Shown: positions 34,464 through 43,898, counted from the stretch's first letter. The stretch is DNA of 64,000 bases from Thiohalobacter sp. IOR34 (GCF_030406045.1 NZ_CP128988.1:1585438-1649437), one strand, 5' to 3'. The notes: generated by a model from the letters alone, not told the origin. A program made the numbers and translations.

Positions 34464-34952
34464 ATGGACAGCAAGACGCAATGCAAAGAGCTGGAGAAGC
34501 GGCGACTGCGGGCCGGCCGCCTTCTCTTGAAAGGCGTCCCCCAGGCGGAAGTGGCGCGACGCGTGGGAGTAGCCCGATCAACGGTCTGCGGGTGGGCCCG
34601 GCGCCTGGAACAAGGCGGATTGGATGCGCTGCGGTCGACAGGTCTGCGCGGCCGTCCGGGTTCGCTGGACAAGGCCGACCTGCGTGAGCTGAAGCGGATC
34701 CTGTTGAAAGGCGCGCTGGCCAGCGGGTTTGCCACCGAGGTCTGGACCCTGGGGCGTGTGCGGAAGGTGCTGGACGAGCAGTTCGGGGTGCAGCTGTCAG
34801 AGTCGCAGGTCTCCCGCGTGCTGGGGCGCATGGGGTTCAGCTGCCAGCGGCCGGCCCGGCGCGCCTTGCAGCGCGATGAGCGTGCGGTGCGGGAGTGGAA
34901 GACCAAGCGCTGGCCGGCACTAAAAAAAACGCTGCAAAAGAGGGGCGTGTGA
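34464..34952 (+). CDS. IS630-family transposase, frame 1
   Basis: 162 aa, MDSKTQCKELEKRRLRAGRL, paired helix-turn-helix DNA-binding region (VPQAEVARRVGVARSTVCGW; LSESQVSRVLGRMGFSCQRP). Leaves frame at the A8 run at 34922-34929; a -1 shift there enters the catalytic frame. Confidence 0.9.
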   Translation: MDSKTQCKELEKRRLRAGRLLLKGVPQAEVARRVGVARSTVCGWARRLEQGGLDALRSTGLRGRPGSLDKADLRELKRILLKGALASGFATEVWTLGRVRKVLDEQFGVQLSESQVSRVLGRMGFSCQRPARRALQRDERAVREWKTKRWPALKKTLQKRGV

Positions 34953-35467
34953 TCGTGTTTGTCGATGAATCGGGTCTGTCGGAACGGCCCACACTGGTGC
35001 GCACCTGGGCACCGAAGGGACAGACGCCTGTCATCCAGTACAGCTTCACCTGGAAGCAGCTGTCGGTGATCGCCGGGGTCAGCTTCTGGCGTTTCTACTT
35101 TCGTCTGTTCCCCGGTACGATCCGTGCCCCCCAGTGCATCGAGTTCCTCAAGGCACTCAAGCGCCAGATCGGCAGGAAGCTGCTGATCATCTGGGATGGC
35201 CTGCAGGTCCACAAGAGCCGCCTGGTCCGTCAGTATGTCGAGGATTGCAATGGGCAGATTCAGATCGAGTTCCTGCCGGCCTATTCGCCGGAGCTCAACC
35301 CGGTTGAATATCTGTTCGGGCATCTCAAACCGCATGAGCTGGGTAACTTCTGTCCCAGGGACATCGGTGAATTGAGTGACTATGCCCGGCGCAGGCTCCG
35401 TTCCATGCAGCGACGCCAGAAGACACTGGTGACCGCGTTCTGGAAACAGGCCGAGCTTCCTTTGTGA
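34895..35467 (+). CDS. IS630-family transposase, frame 2 (DDE domain)
   Basis: Catalytic half: VIVFVDESGLSERPT (first Asp), LLIIWDGLQVHKSRLV (second Asp) and LPAYSPELNPVEYLFGHLKPHE (Glu). The ATG at 34895 is probably not used; translation likely arrives by -1 frameshift from frame 1, giving ~340 aa overall. Confidence 0.9.
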   Translation: MEDQALAGTKKNAAKEGRVIVFVDESGLSERPTLVRTWAPKGQTPVIQYSFTWKQLSVIAGVSFWRFYFRLFPGTIRAPQCIEFLKALKRQIGRKLLIIWDGLQVHKSRLVRQYVEDCNGQIQIEFLPAYSPELNPVEYLFGHLKPHELGNFCPRDIGELSDYARRRLRSMQRRQKTLVTAFWKQAELPL

Positions 35468-35496
35468 TGTGTTCATCATTTATGCAAGGCTCAATA

Positions 35497-35636
35497 GTAG
35501 ACGACTCTCGCCGTATATCAAGAAACGCACGGCGATCGCCGCATTAATGGCCAGTACTGGGTAATAGACGGCGACTGCCGCCTATCACGGTTTCCAGGGA
35601 CTCGCCATCTTCACTTATCTATTTGATGCTTTTATA
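35497..35636. other. attI-side remnant between IS630 and IS4
   Basis: 140 bp, no coding frame. Contains repeated short motifs of the type gtatatc, acggcgatcgccg and gacggcgactgccgcc. Together with 36979-37200 it is the original spacer between the first cassette and intI, so it should hold attI accessory sites and any cassette promoter Pc; I cannot pick these out reliably. Confidence 0.5.
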
Positions 35637-36969
35637 CACTAGTGTCCGGAAAAACCGTTCTTCTTTGTCGCTAACTCATTGTTAATACGAGAGTAATATG
35701 CCATTTTCGCCTGTCACCGACTTGAACTGGCCATTGGGCCAAGGGCACGCTTTAGCCCGGTATCCCGGGTCGGAGCGGTCAAGTCATGTACACCGGCAAA
35801 CTCGTGTTCGCACAGGCGATGGATCATCTGCCTTTGCACACCCTTCGGCGCTGCATCCAGCGCTACAACGGCAACCGCCACGTAAAACGCTTCAGCTGCC
35901 AGGATCAGTACCGGTGCATGGCCTTCGCACAACTCACCTACCGGGAGAGCCTGCGCGATATAGAGGCCTGCCTCAATGCCCAAAGCAACAAGCTCTACCA
36001 CATGGGTATTCGCTCTCGCGTAGCCCGCAGTACCCTGGCCGAGGCCAACGAAAAACGCGACTGGCGGATCTACGCAGACTTTGCCCAGTCGCTGATCCAA
36101 ATCGCACGACGGCTTTATGCCGACGAGGAACTCGGGCTCGAACTCGACAACACGGTCTACGCGCTCGACGCCACCACCATCGACCTTTGCCTGTCGGTCT
36201 TTCCCTGGGCTCGCTTCCGGCGAACCAGGGCGGCTGTCAAGCTGCATACCCTGCTCGATCTACGAGGCAATATCCCCTCGTTTATCCATATCTCCGATGG
36301 AAAACTCCACGATGTCAACGTGTTCGACCTGCTATTGCCAGAGCCCGGAGCCTTCTACGTCATGGACCGCGGCTATACAGACTTCGAGCGTCTCCATCAG
36401 CTCCACCATGCGTCGGCTTTTTTCGTCATTCGCGCCAAGTCCAACCTGAAATTCCGTCGGATCTACTCTCATCCCGTGGACAAGAACTCCGGCCTGCGTT
36501 GCGACCAAACCGTAGCGCTGACCGGGTTCTATACCGCCCAGTACTATCCCGACCGACTACGCCGGATCAAATATTACGATGCCGAGACCGACAAGCGGTT
36601 GGTCTTTCTGACCAACAACTTCAGCATTCCGGCGATCACCATCACCGAGCTTTATCGCTATCGCTGGCAGGTGGAGCTGTTCTTCAAATGGATCAAACAG
36701 CACCTGCGAATCAAGTCGTTTTTCGGTACCTCGGAGAATGCCGTCAAGACTCAGGTCTGGATCGCCGTCTCCGTCTATGTGCTGGTCGCCATCATCAAGA
36801 AGCGTCTCAATATCCAGGCCAGCCTCTACTCGATACTACAGATTCTGAGTGTGACCGCTTTCGAAACAACATCAATAGATCAACTACTTACAAGATGCGA
36901 CCAAGCAATAAGCGATGCAAATTTCAGTAACCAGTTGAATCTATTTGACTAATATTCCGGACACTAGTG
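35637..36969 (+). mobile_element. IS4-family insertion sequence
   Basis: 1333 bp, inverted ends CACTAGTGTCCGGAA and complement, with a 9-bp target duplication GCTTTTATA (35628-35636 and 36970-36978). One intact transposase gene. Inserted in the attI-intI spacer. Confidence 0.93.
35786..36952 (+). CDS. IS4-family transposase
   Basis: 388 aa from ATG 35786. N-terminal DUF4372-like region (DHLPLHTLRRCIQRYNGNRH), DDE core with YALDATTIDLCLSVFPWARF, FYVMDRGYTDFERLH and the YREK-type signature LYRYRWQVELFFKWIKQHLRIKSFFG. Complete. Confidence 0.95.
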   Translation: MYTGKLVFAQAMDHLPLHTLRRCIQRYNGNRHVKRFSCQDQYRCMAFAQLTYRESLRDIEACLNAQSNKLYHMGIRSRVARSTLAEANEKRDWRIYADFAQSLIQIARRLYADEELGLELDNTVYALDATTIDLCLSVFPWARFRRTRAAVKLHTLLDLRGNIPSFIHISDGKLHDVNVFDLLLPEPGAFYVMDRGYTDFERLHQLHHASAFFVIRAKSNLKFRRIYSHPVDKNSGLRCDQTVALTGFYTAQYYPDRLRRIKYYDAETDKRLVFLTNNFSIPAITITELYRYRWQVELFFKWIKQHLRIKSFFGTSENAVKTQVWIAVSVYVLVAIIKKRLNIQASLYSILQILSVTAFETTSIDQLLTRCDQAISDANFSNQLNLFD

Positions 36970-37200
36970 GCTTTTATATAAAAACCACCGATCTTGCAAG
37001 CCTCCGGGTTGAGCGGCGCATGCGGTGATATCCGCTTTTCCGGAAATAATGCGGCTGGCGCCGTATATCCATCTGCTTCGCCCTGTTTTATGCGGCGCAC
37101 TAACTCGGTGAAAAATATGGATATATATGCTTGTGCCGTGCTATCTGGACAGATATCACGGCGTATTCTGTGAAATGCCTCTGTTGATATCTACCATATA

Positions 37201-37216
37201 CTGTATAAAATAACAG
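37201..37216 (+). promoter_or_regulatory. LexA (SOS) box upstream of intI
   Basis: CTGTATAAAATAACAG, a full match to the gammaproteobacterial LexA consensus CTGT-N8-ACAG (extended TACTGT...ACAGTG), 29 bp before the intI ATG at 37246. LexA control of integron integrases is established in class 1 and Vibrio integrons; it also supports the identification of the following gene as intI. Confidence 0.85.
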
Positions 37217-37245
37217 TGTTTGTTGTTTCAGGGAGGAAACAGCCG

Positions 37246-37563
37246 ATGACGGGGGTTCGCCTTCTCGATCAGGTGCGGAATACCATCCGCGCGCTTCATT
37301 ACAGCCGCAAGACGGAACAGGCGTATTGTTATTGGATACGCCACTACATCCGTTTTCATCACTACCGGCATCCGATCTCGATGTGCAATAGGGATGTCGC
37401 CCGCTTTCTTTCCCACCTTGCACTTGAACGGCGGCTTTCGGTGACGAGTCAGCATCAGGCCTTCAATGCCCTGGTCTTTCTCTATGCCGAGGTGTTGGGG
37501 AAGCCTTTGGGGAAGGGTGATGGGTGGGTCAGGGAAAGGTGCAGCGTGTTGGGGCACGGGTAA
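37246..37563 (+). pseudogene. intI: Truncated integron integrase (N-terminal third)
   Basis: ATG 37246 follows GGGAGG by 9 bp. The fragment reads MTGVRLLDQVRNTIRALHYS, RKTEQAYCYWIRHYIRFHHYRHP, then VTSQHQAFNALVFLYAEVLGKPLG: the SAM-like core-binding domain of IntI tyrosine recombinases, ~95 residues. Homology ends near 37545, where a REP palindrome begins, and the catalytic domain (R-H-R-Y) and the IntI-specific patch are absent. It points away from the cassettes, which are on the opposite strand, exactly as in integrons. The enzyme must be non-functional. Confidence 0.88.
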
Positions 37564-37588
37564 TCGCGGCCTGGTGGCCGCTCCTACG
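37563..37588. repeat. REP-type palindrome at the intI breakpoint
   Basis: AATCGCGGCCTGGTGGCCGC followed by TCCTAC, one copy of the dispersed REP family, located exactly where the integrase homology stops. The remaining 37589-37725 holds a related degenerate half (atcgcggtgtggccgccgctcctgc near 37670) and no gene. Confidence 0.7.
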
Positions 37589-37725
37589 GGTGCGCTGTCT
37601 CTGCGGCGTGGAAGGCGACGGGGTGCGGGATCGAAGTGACCGGCGGGCCTTGGTCGTCGCGGTTTTTTATCGCGGTGTGGCCGCCGCTCCTGCGGGGGTG
37701 CAGAAGCGGCGGGGACCCGGGTGGA

Positions 37726-38184
37726 TCAGTTCTGAATCTTCCAGCTACCGTCCGGCTGGCGGCAGGCGGTGCCGTAGGCGGTTTCCTTGCGGCCACCGAT
37801 CACGGCGTCGATGGTGTATTCGCGGCAGGGCCCCTCGGCCGTTTCATAGGTCCGGGTCGGCACCACGGTGTACTGGTTGCCGGTATCCGGGTTCCGCCAG
37901 CTTGATGGCACGCCGGTGCGCACATTTTCCAGCGTCTGGGCGGTCTTCAGCCGGTCGGTCTCATCCATGGAACGGCCAATGGAACCACCGATGGCGGCCC
38001 CGGCCAGGGTGCCGGCAATGATGGCCACGGTACGGCCGTGACCCTTGCCCACCTGGGAACCCAGCACACCACCGAGCACACCGCCGATGATCATGCCGGC
38101 CTGTTCGTTACTGCCCTGGTAGCCGGCGCAGCCGCTCACGGCCACGCTGGCGGCCAGTACTGCACTTGTCATCAGTCTCTTCAT
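37726..38184 (-). CDS. Glycine-zipper lipoprotein (17-kDa surface antigen-like)
   Basis: 152 aa from ATG 38184. Lipoprotein signal with lipobox VSGC (MKRLMTSAVLAASVAVSGC), a glycine-zipper 2TM segment (~28-75: AGMIIGGVLGGVLGSQVGKG, IIAGTLAGAAIGGSIG) and a conserved C-terminal region with PCREY and ACRQPDGSWKI. Such proteins sit in the outer membrane or its inner leaflet. Convergent with the integron debris. Not linked to sulfur genes. Confidence 0.85.
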   Translation of the reverse strand: MKRLMTSAVLAASVAVSGCAGYQGSNEQAGMIIGGVLGGVLGSQVGKGHGRTVAIIAGTLAGAAIGGSIGRSMDETDRLKTAQTLENVRTGVPSSWRNPDTGNQYTVVPTRTYETAEGPCREYTIDAVIGGRKETAYGTACRQPDGSWKIQN

Positions 38185-38304
38185 GTCCTTGCCCTCGCTG
38201 TGCTGAACATGGGGTTCCATGTAACGGCAAGGCTAGGCAATCCGCGGGCGCCCTGCAACGACCGACATCAAGGAATGGCGCAATAACCGCGCGACGGTGC
38301 GGTA

Positions 38305-38661
38305 TCAGACGTAGTGCTTGTGGTAGCTGCGGCGGGTGCCGGCGCGCTGCACGATGACACCGACGATGACCTCCAGCCCCGGGATCTCGATGGTCTCGTA
38401 GCTGCTGCGCATCGGCTTGAGGTAGTAGCGGTCTTCCTGGATCAGCAACTGGCGGAAGATGAAGTTGTCTTCCTCGTGCCGCGCCAGCACGAAACAGCCG
38501 TTCTGGATGATCCCGCCCGGGTCGATGATGATGATGCAGCCCTTGGCAAACTCCGGTTCCATGCTGTCGTCCAGCACCTGCAGGGCAAACAGTTCCTCCT
38601 CGGCGCAGGCGCCGCCGCCCTCGATCTTGGGGATCTCGAACTCGGGGTTGTCTTCGCTCAT
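38305..38661 (-). CDS. LexA-like S24 domain protein lacking the catalytic lysine
   Basis: 118 aa, ends near the cysG start (6 bp spacing). The S24 peptidase fold is visible: LQVLDDSMEPEFAKGCIIIIDPG (Ser nucleophile region, ~30-52) and the strand where the catalytic Lys is expected, which here reads NFIFRQLLIQ, i.e. Arg-Gln in place of Lys-Arg. No helix-turn-helix domain is present, so it is not a LexA repressor. Possibly a non-cleaving sensor or protein-binding domain. Downstream of cysG on the same strand. Confidence 0.7.
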   Translation of the reverse strand: MSEDNPEFEIPKIEGGGACAEEELFALQVLDDSMEPEFAKGCIIIIDPGGIIQNGCFVLARHEEDNFIFRQLLIQEDRYYLKPMRSSYETIEIPGLEVIVGVIVQRAGTRRSYHKHYV

Positions 38662-38667
38662 ATGTTC

Positions 38668-40101
38668 CTACTCTCCTGCAGGACTGTTGCTTCGGAACAC
38701 GGTGCCCGGCACGTGTTCCTGCGGATGATACCAGTCCAGCTTGTCGTGCAGCTGCACCACTTCGCCGACGATGGTCAGTGTCGGGGCGCGGACTCCGGCC
38801 TCCTCGACCAGTCGCGGCAGACTGCCGACGGTGCCGACCAGTACCCGCTGGTTGGGGGTGGTGCCCTGCTCGACCAGCGCCGCCGGCATGTCCGGTGACA
38901 CTCCGTGGCGGATCAGCTGCTCGCTGATCACACTGATGCCGGTCAGTCCCATATAGAACACCACGGTCTGCCGCGGCTGGGCCAGCGCCGGCCAGTTCAG
39001 GTCCAGGCTACCGTCCTTGAGATGGCCGGTGACGAAGGTGCAGGACTGGGCATAATCACGGTGGGTCAACGGGATACCGGAATAGCTGGCGCAACCGGCC
39101 GCGGCGGTGATCCCCGGCACCACCTGGAAAGGGATGCCCTCCTGAGCCAGGGTCTCGATCTCCTCACCGCCGCGGCCGAAGATGAAGGGGTCGCCGCCCT
39201 TGAGGCGCAGCACCCGCTTGCCCTGTTTGGCGAAGTCGACCAGCAGCTGGTTGATGCCCTCTTGGGGCACGGCGTGGTTGTCCTTCTCCTTGCCGACGTA
39301 GTAACGCTCGGCGTCGCGCCGGGTCATGTCGAGGATCGGCTGCGACACCAGCCGGTCGTAAACCACCACGTCGGCCTGCTGCATCAGGCGCACGGCGCGA
39401 AAGGTCAGCAGGTCGGGGTCGCCGGGTCCGGCACCGACCAGATAGACCTCGCCGGTCTCGCTCGCGCCGTGGCCCGCCGCCAGCGCCGCCTCCAGCGCCT
39501 CGCGGGCCTCGGCGTCGCGGCCGGCGAAGACCATCTCGCTCACCGGACCCTGCAGCAGGTCCTCCCAGAAGCGGCGCCGCTGTGCCTCGTCCGGCAGCCG
39601 CTCCTTGGCCGCCTCGCGGTAATCCTCGGCCAACTGGGCAAGGCGCCCGTAGGCCGAGGGGATCAGACTCTCCAGCCGGCTGCGCAGCTGCCGAGCCAGC
39701 ACCGGCGACGTGCCGCCGCTGGAAACGGCGATCATCACTGGCGACCGGTCGAGAATGGAGGGCATGATGAAGCTGCACAGCGCCGGATCGTCGACCACGT
39801 TGACCGGGATACCGCGTGCCTGGGCCAGCCGCGACACCTCGGCATTGATGTCCCGGTCGTCGGTGGCGGCGATCACCAGGCGCATGCCGTCGAGATCTCC
39901 TGCCTCGAAGGTCCGCGCCCGGTGCTCGATCTCGCCGCGCGCCGCACGCTCGGCCAGGGTGGCACCGAGCTCGGGGGCCACCACCCGCACCCGGCCACCG
40001 GCGCGGCTCAGCAGGCCGGCCTTGCGGGCGGCCACGGCACCGCCACCGACCACCAGGCAGGGTTGATCCTTGAGGGTGAAGAATACGGGCAGGAAATCCA
40101 T
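38668..40101 (-). CDS. cysG: Siroheme synthase (trifunctional CysG)
   Basis: 477 aa. N-terminal precorrin-2 dehydrogenase/sirohydrochlorin ferrochelatase ([53 protein letters not shown]) and C-terminal SAM uroporphyrinogen-III methyltransferase ([35 protein letters not shown]). Makes siroheme from uroporphyrinogen III. In this genome siroheme is needed for DsrAB, with DsrN amidating it. Full length, MITE copy C lies 95 bp upstream. Confidence 0.97.
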   Translation of the reverse strand: MDFLPVFFTLKDQPCLVVGGGAVAARKAGLLSRAGGRVRVVAPELGATLAERAARGEIEHRARTFEAGDLDGMRLVIAATDDRDINAEVSRLAQARGIPVNVVDDPALCSFIMPSILDRSPVMIAVSSGGTSPVLARQLRSRLESLIPSAYGRLAQLAEDYREAAKERLPDEAQRRRFWEDLLQGPVSEMVFAGRDAEAREALEAALAAGHGASETGEVYLVGAGPGDPDLLTFRAVRLMQQADVVVYDRLVSQPILDMTRRDAERYYVGKEKDNHAVPQEGINQLLVDFAKQGKRVLRLKGGDPFIFGRGGEEIETLAQEGIPFQVVPGITAAAGCASYSGIPLTHRDYAQSCTFVTGHLKDGSLDLNWPALAQPRQTVVFYMGLTGISVISEQLIRHGVSPDMPAALVEQGTTPNQRVLVGTVGSLPRLVEEAGVRAPTLTIVGEVVQLHDKLDWYHPQEHVPGTVFRSNSPAGE

Positions 40102-40196
40102 GCAATCGACTTCGTGTTGCTTGCGGGTAGCGGGTCAGTGGACCACAGCCGGCCGGAGAGGGAAATACCCTTTACGTGATAGCCGGGTGACAGCTA

Positions 40197-40443
40197 GCCC
40201 GGATATTGCACCAAGGATTCGATTCTCAGGGCGGAGCTGGCAAAGCAGGTTGGTCGATCACCCGCAGAAGCATAGCCGTAGCTAGGGTTCAAGGGCGATC
40301 GGCCAGGATGCGCAGCCAGATGCGTCCTGAGATCGAATAGGCACAAAGTGTACCCCGCCACGAGGGCCTATTTGCGAGCCTCCTGGCCTCGTATACCAGC
40401 CTGCACTCCGATCATGCGGGCCGCCTTGGTGCAATATCCGGGC
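40197..40443. mobile_element. 247-bp MITE, family 1, copy C
   Basis: Almost identical to copy A (1898-2144) over the full 247 bp. Ends GCCCGGATATTGCACCAAGG and complement, flanked by TA on both sides. Lies upstream of cysG. Confidence 0.9.
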
Positions 40444-40517
40444 TAGAGAACAGCGCGCAACTATAGATGGCTAGACCTTGTTTTTCAATATATTTTCCGC
40501 GGACCCGCGGGGGGATT

Positions 40518-41171
40518 TCAGGGGAAGGAACGGCTCAGGCTGCCCATCAGGCGCAGGTCCGAGTTCTCGCTGGTGCCGGGCAGACCGCGTTCCACCAGGC
40601 GCAGGTCGAGGCCGAATCCGCGCACCCGGGTGCGGGCGCCGATGCTGAAATCCGGCAGCAGCTCGCCAACCTGCCCCGGCTGATGGCGCTGTCCCATGCG
40701 CAGCGACAGCGACAAGCGGTCGGTGACGGCGCCCTCCCAGCCGGCCTCATAGTACAGCGACCGGCCGGCCAGGTTCTCGGCATCGTCCAGGTACCAGAGC
40801 CGGCCGCTCAGGGAACCGTAGTTCACGGCCAGGAAATAGTCGTGGTAATTCACCGGCCTGACCTGGCTGACGCGGGACACGGCAACCCCGGCGTCCAGCG
40901 ACCAGCGCGCGTCGAGGCGGCGGCTGAGGCCGGCGGCAAAGTTCGACTCACGCGGCTGGATGGCAAAGAGATCCAGTGCCGCACCACGGCGCGTATCGCC
41001 GGGACCCAGGCGGAAAGCCGGTTGGGCGATGGCCGGGGCCGCCCAGAGGGCCGTCGTCGCCCCACCCTCCCCGGCCTGGACCGAGGCGCAGGCCAGACAG
41101 AGCACGGCGACGGCGAGCGACCGGTGCAGGCAATCTGTGCGACGGCGGATGGTCTGGATCACGGGCCTCAC
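40518..41171 (-). CDS. Probable outer-membrane beta-barrel protein (TIGR02001-like)
   Basis: 217 aa from GTG 41171. Signal peptide (LAVAVLCLACASVQA, ~19-33). Alternating hydrophobic strands follow (NFAAGLSRRLDARWSLDAGVAVSR, YHDYFLAVNYGSLSGRLWYLDD, RSLYYEAGWEGAVTDRLSLSLRMG) and a C-terminal Phe-Pro end, all fitting a small periplasm-exported beta-barrel. Resembles the TIGR02001 family of unknown function. No operon partners. Confidence 0.65.
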   Translation of the reverse strand: MRPVIQTIRRRTDCLHRSLAVAVLCLACASVQAGEGGATTALWAAPAIAQPAFRLGPGDTRRGAALDLFAIQPRESNFAAGLSRRLDARWSLDAGVAVSRVSQVRPVNYHDYFLAVNYGSLSGRLWYLDDAENLAGRSLYYEAGWEGAVTDRLSLSLRMGQRHQPGQVGELLPDFSIGARTRVRGFGLDLRLVERGLPGTSENSDLRLMGSLSRSFP

Positions 41172-41255
41172 TCGGATGAAAGAGGGGTCAGGGACGTTTA
41201 TTCACATCCTAGTCCTCCGGCCAGCCGGCTGGCAAGCAGGACATGCCCACCGCCC

Positions 41256-43898
41256 TCATGACTCCAGGCTTTTTGATGCAATTTCATAGACATCAGTCGA
41301 TATTGAAGATTCTGCAAGAATCTTTTCCAGCTCCGCCCGCATGCCCTTTGCCCGCCCGGCGTCGTAGCGCCGCCATTGGGTAAAGGCCGTGACCAGCCGC
41401 GCGGCCACCTGGGGATTGATGGCATCCAGGCGCCGCACCTGCTCGCCAATGAAGGCGTAGCCGGCGCCGTCCGCGCGATGGAAATGGACCGGGTTGGCCG
41501 CGGCAAAGCTGCGCAGCAGGGCATAGACCTTGTTCGGGTTGGTCAGGCTGAAGGCCGGGTGGCGGCTCAGCGCCTGCACCCGCTCCAGGGTGTCCGCCCG
41601 GCGCGAGGTGGCCTGCAGGCTGAACCACTTGTCGACCACCAGCGCCTCGTCCCGCCACTTCTCGTAGAAGGCCGCCAGCGCCGGCTCCGCGGCCGGGCTG
41701 TCGCTGTCGACCAGCGCCGTCAGGGCCGCGAGCACGTCGGTCATGTTGCCGGCCTGGTGGAACTGGCGCTCGGCCAGTGCATACACCACCGGCGTCTCCA
41801 GCTCCAGCAGATACCCCAGACAGAGGTTGCGCAGGCTGCGTCGTCCCACCGACTGTGGATCGATGCGGTAGGGGGCATCGTCGGTGTGCGCCCGGTAGTA
41901 CGTCAGCAGCTTGTCCTGCAGCGCCTTGGCGATCTGTCGCCGCAGCTCGCGGCGCGCCCGGTGCAGGGCATCCGGATCGATGACCGTCATGAATTCGGAC
42001 AGGTAGGTCTCGGACGGCAGGTTCAGCGCCAGGGCGCGGAAGGCAGGATCGGCCCGGGCATCGTCCAGCAGGCGCGCGAAAGCCTCGATCAGCAGATCCG
42101 GCTCCGCCTCCTCACCGCCCGCCGCGGCCAGCAGCAGCCGGCGGGCGAGGATCTGCCCCGCCTCCCAGCGGGCGAAGTCGTCGCTGTCGTGAGCCAGCAG
42201 AAAGGCCAGTTCCTCGTCGCTGTAGTCGATGTGCAGACGCACCGGCGCCGAGAAGCCGCGTAGCAGGGAGGGCACCGGCTCCGCGTCGATGTCCTCGAAC
42301 ACGAACGACTGCTCTGCCTCGCGTAGCTCCAGCACCCGCGAGTCGCCGACCGCTGCGCCCTCCCCTGCCAGGCGCAGCGGCAGCGCGCGCCCCCCGTCGT
42401 CCAGCAGCGCCATGGCCAGGGGGATGTGGAAGGGCTGCTTGGCCGGCTGCCCCGGGGTCGGCGGGCAGCTCTGCCGGATGTGCAGCCTGTAGCGGCGGGC
42501 GACGGGGTCGAAGTGGCGCTCGACCTGCAGCTCCGGCGTGCCGGCCTGGCTGTACCAGCGCCGGAACTGGGTGAAGTCGACACCGTTGGCGTCCTCCAGG
42601 GCGCGCACGAAGTCGTCGGTGGTCACCGCCTGGCCATCGTGGCGCTCGAAGTACAGGTCGCAGCCGCGGCGAAAGCCCTCGGCACCGAGCAGGGTGTGCA
42701 GCATGCGTACCACCTCCGCGCCCTTGTTGTAGACGGTGGTGGTGTAGAAGTTGTTGATCTCGACATAGGACTCGGGGCGCACCGGATGGGCCATGGGCCC
42801 GGCATCCTCGCGGAACTGGTGATTGCGCAGCAGGTTGACGTCCTCGATGCGCTGCACGCCGGGCGAATAGCTGTCGGCGCTGAACGACTGATCGCGGAAC
42901 ACCGTGAAGCCTTCCTTGAGACTGAGCTGGAACCAGTCGCGGCAGGTCACCCGGTTGCCGGACCAGTTGTGGAAGTACTCGTGGCCGATCACGCCCTCGA
43001 TCTGCTGGTAATCACGGTCGGTGGCGGTGTCCGGCCGGGCCAGCACGTAGCGGGAGTTGAAGATGTTCAGCCCCTTGTTCTCCATCGCCCCCATGTTGAA
43101 GTCGTCGACGGCGACGATCATGTAGCGGTCCAGGTCGTACTCGCGGCCGTAGTTCAACTCGTCCCAGCGCATGGCCTTCTTCAGCGAGGCCATGGCATGG
43201 CCGCACTGGTCGATATTGTGCGCCTGCACGTAGAGATAGAGCGCCACCTCGCGGCCGGAGGCGGTGACGAAGCTGTCCTCGATACAGGCCAGATCGCCGG
43301 CCACCAGGGCAAACAGGTAGCTGGGCTTGGGGAAGGGGTCCTCCCAGCGCACCCAGTGGCGGCCGTCCTCGGTCTCGCCCTCGGCGACCAGATTGCCGTT
43401 GGAGAGCAGCACCGGATAGCGTTCGGCGTCGGCCACCAGGGTGGTGCTGTAGCGGGCCAGTACGTCCGGCCGATCCGGAAAATAGGTGATGCGGCGAAAG
43501 CCCTCGGCCTCGCATTGGGTGCAGAAGTTGCCGCTGGAGCGGTACAGGCCGGACAGCTCGGTGTTGTCCTGAGGGCGCAGCGCGGTTTCGATGCACAGCT
43601 CGAACCGCGCCGGCACGGCATCGATCTCCAGCCGGTCGTCGAACAGCCGGTAGCCGTCCGCCGCCAGCGGCACACCGTCCAGCGCCAGCCCGCGCAGCTC
43701 CAGGGCCTCGCCGTCCAGCAGCAGGGTGTCCGTCCGTTCCGCATCGGGATTGCGCCGCATCGACAACAGTGCCCGAACCCGGGTCTCGGCCTCGTCCAGC
43801 TCGAAGCGCAGGTCGATGGCATCGACCAGAAAGGCCGGAGGCCGGTAATCGCGCAGGTGAATGGTCTTGGGCCGCTGCTCGGCCTTGTTCCGTGTCAT
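41256..43898 (-). CDS. pepN: Aminopeptidase N (M1 metallopeptidase)
   Basis: 880 aa from ATG 43898 (MTRNKAEQRPKTIHLRDYRP). Exopeptidase motif GAMEN (~263) and the zinc site HEYFHNWSGN with the third ligand Glu in LSLKEGFTVFRD (~298-330). The four-domain E. coli PepN-type architecture is full length, with the large helical C-terminal domain ending ISTDVYEIASKSLES. Cytoplasmic peptide turnover. Divergent from the TPP-enzyme gene across ~195 bp. Confidence 0.96.
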   Translation of the reverse strand: MTRNKAEQRPKTIHLRDYRPPAFLVDAIDLRFELDEAETRVRALLSMRRNPDAERTDTLLLDGEALELRGLALDGVPLAADGYRLFDDRLEIDAVPARFELCIETALRPQDNTELSGLYRSSGNFCTQCEAEGFRRITYFPDRPDVLARYSTTLVADAERYPVLLSNGNLVAEGETEDGRHWVRWEDPFPKPSYLFALVAGDLACIEDSFVTASGREVALYLYVQAHNIDQCGHAMASLKKAMRWDELNYGREYDLDRYMIVAVDDFNMGAMENKGLNIFNSRYVLARPDTATDRDYQQIEGVIGHEYFHNWSGNRVTCRDWFQLSLKEGFTVFRDQSFSADSYSPGVQRIEDVNLLRNHQFREDAGPMAHPVRPESYVEINNFYTTTVYNKGAEVVRMLHTLLGAEGFRRGCDLYFERHDGQAVTTDDFVRALEDANGVDFTQFRRWYSQAGTPELQVERHFDPVARRYRLHIRQSCPPTPGQPAKQPFHIPLAMALLDDGGRALPLRLAGEGAAVGDSRVLELREAEQSFVFEDIDAEPVPSLLRGFSAPVRLHIDYSDEELAFLLAHDSDDFARWEAGQILARRLLLAAAGGEEAEPDLLIEAFARLLDDARADPAFRALALNLPSETYLSEFMTVIDPDALHRARRELRRQIAKALQDKLLTYYRAHTDDAPYRIDPQSVGRRSLRNLCLGYLLELETPVVYALAERQFHQAGNMTDVLAALTALVDSDSPAAEPALAAFYEKWRDEALVVDKWFSLQATSRRADTLERVQALSRHPAFSLTNPNKVYALLRSFAAANPVHFHRADGAGYAFIGEQVRRLDAINPQVAARLVTAFTQWRRYDAGRAKGMRAELEKILAESSISTDVYEIASKSLES

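Larger units (their letters stand above)
34391..35494 (+). mobile_element. IS630-family insertion sequence
   Basis: 1104 bp, ends TTGAGCCTTGCATAAAT and complement, flanked by TA on both sides (34389-34390, 35495-35496), the IS630 target. Two transposase frames joined by a probable -1 frameshift on an A8 run. Inserted ~5 bp on the attI side of the cassette junction. Confidence 0.95.

Noticed and set aside
38305-38661. A lexA repressor gene controlling the nearby SOS box
   Set aside because: No helix-turn-helix domain, too short, and the catalytic lysine is absent.
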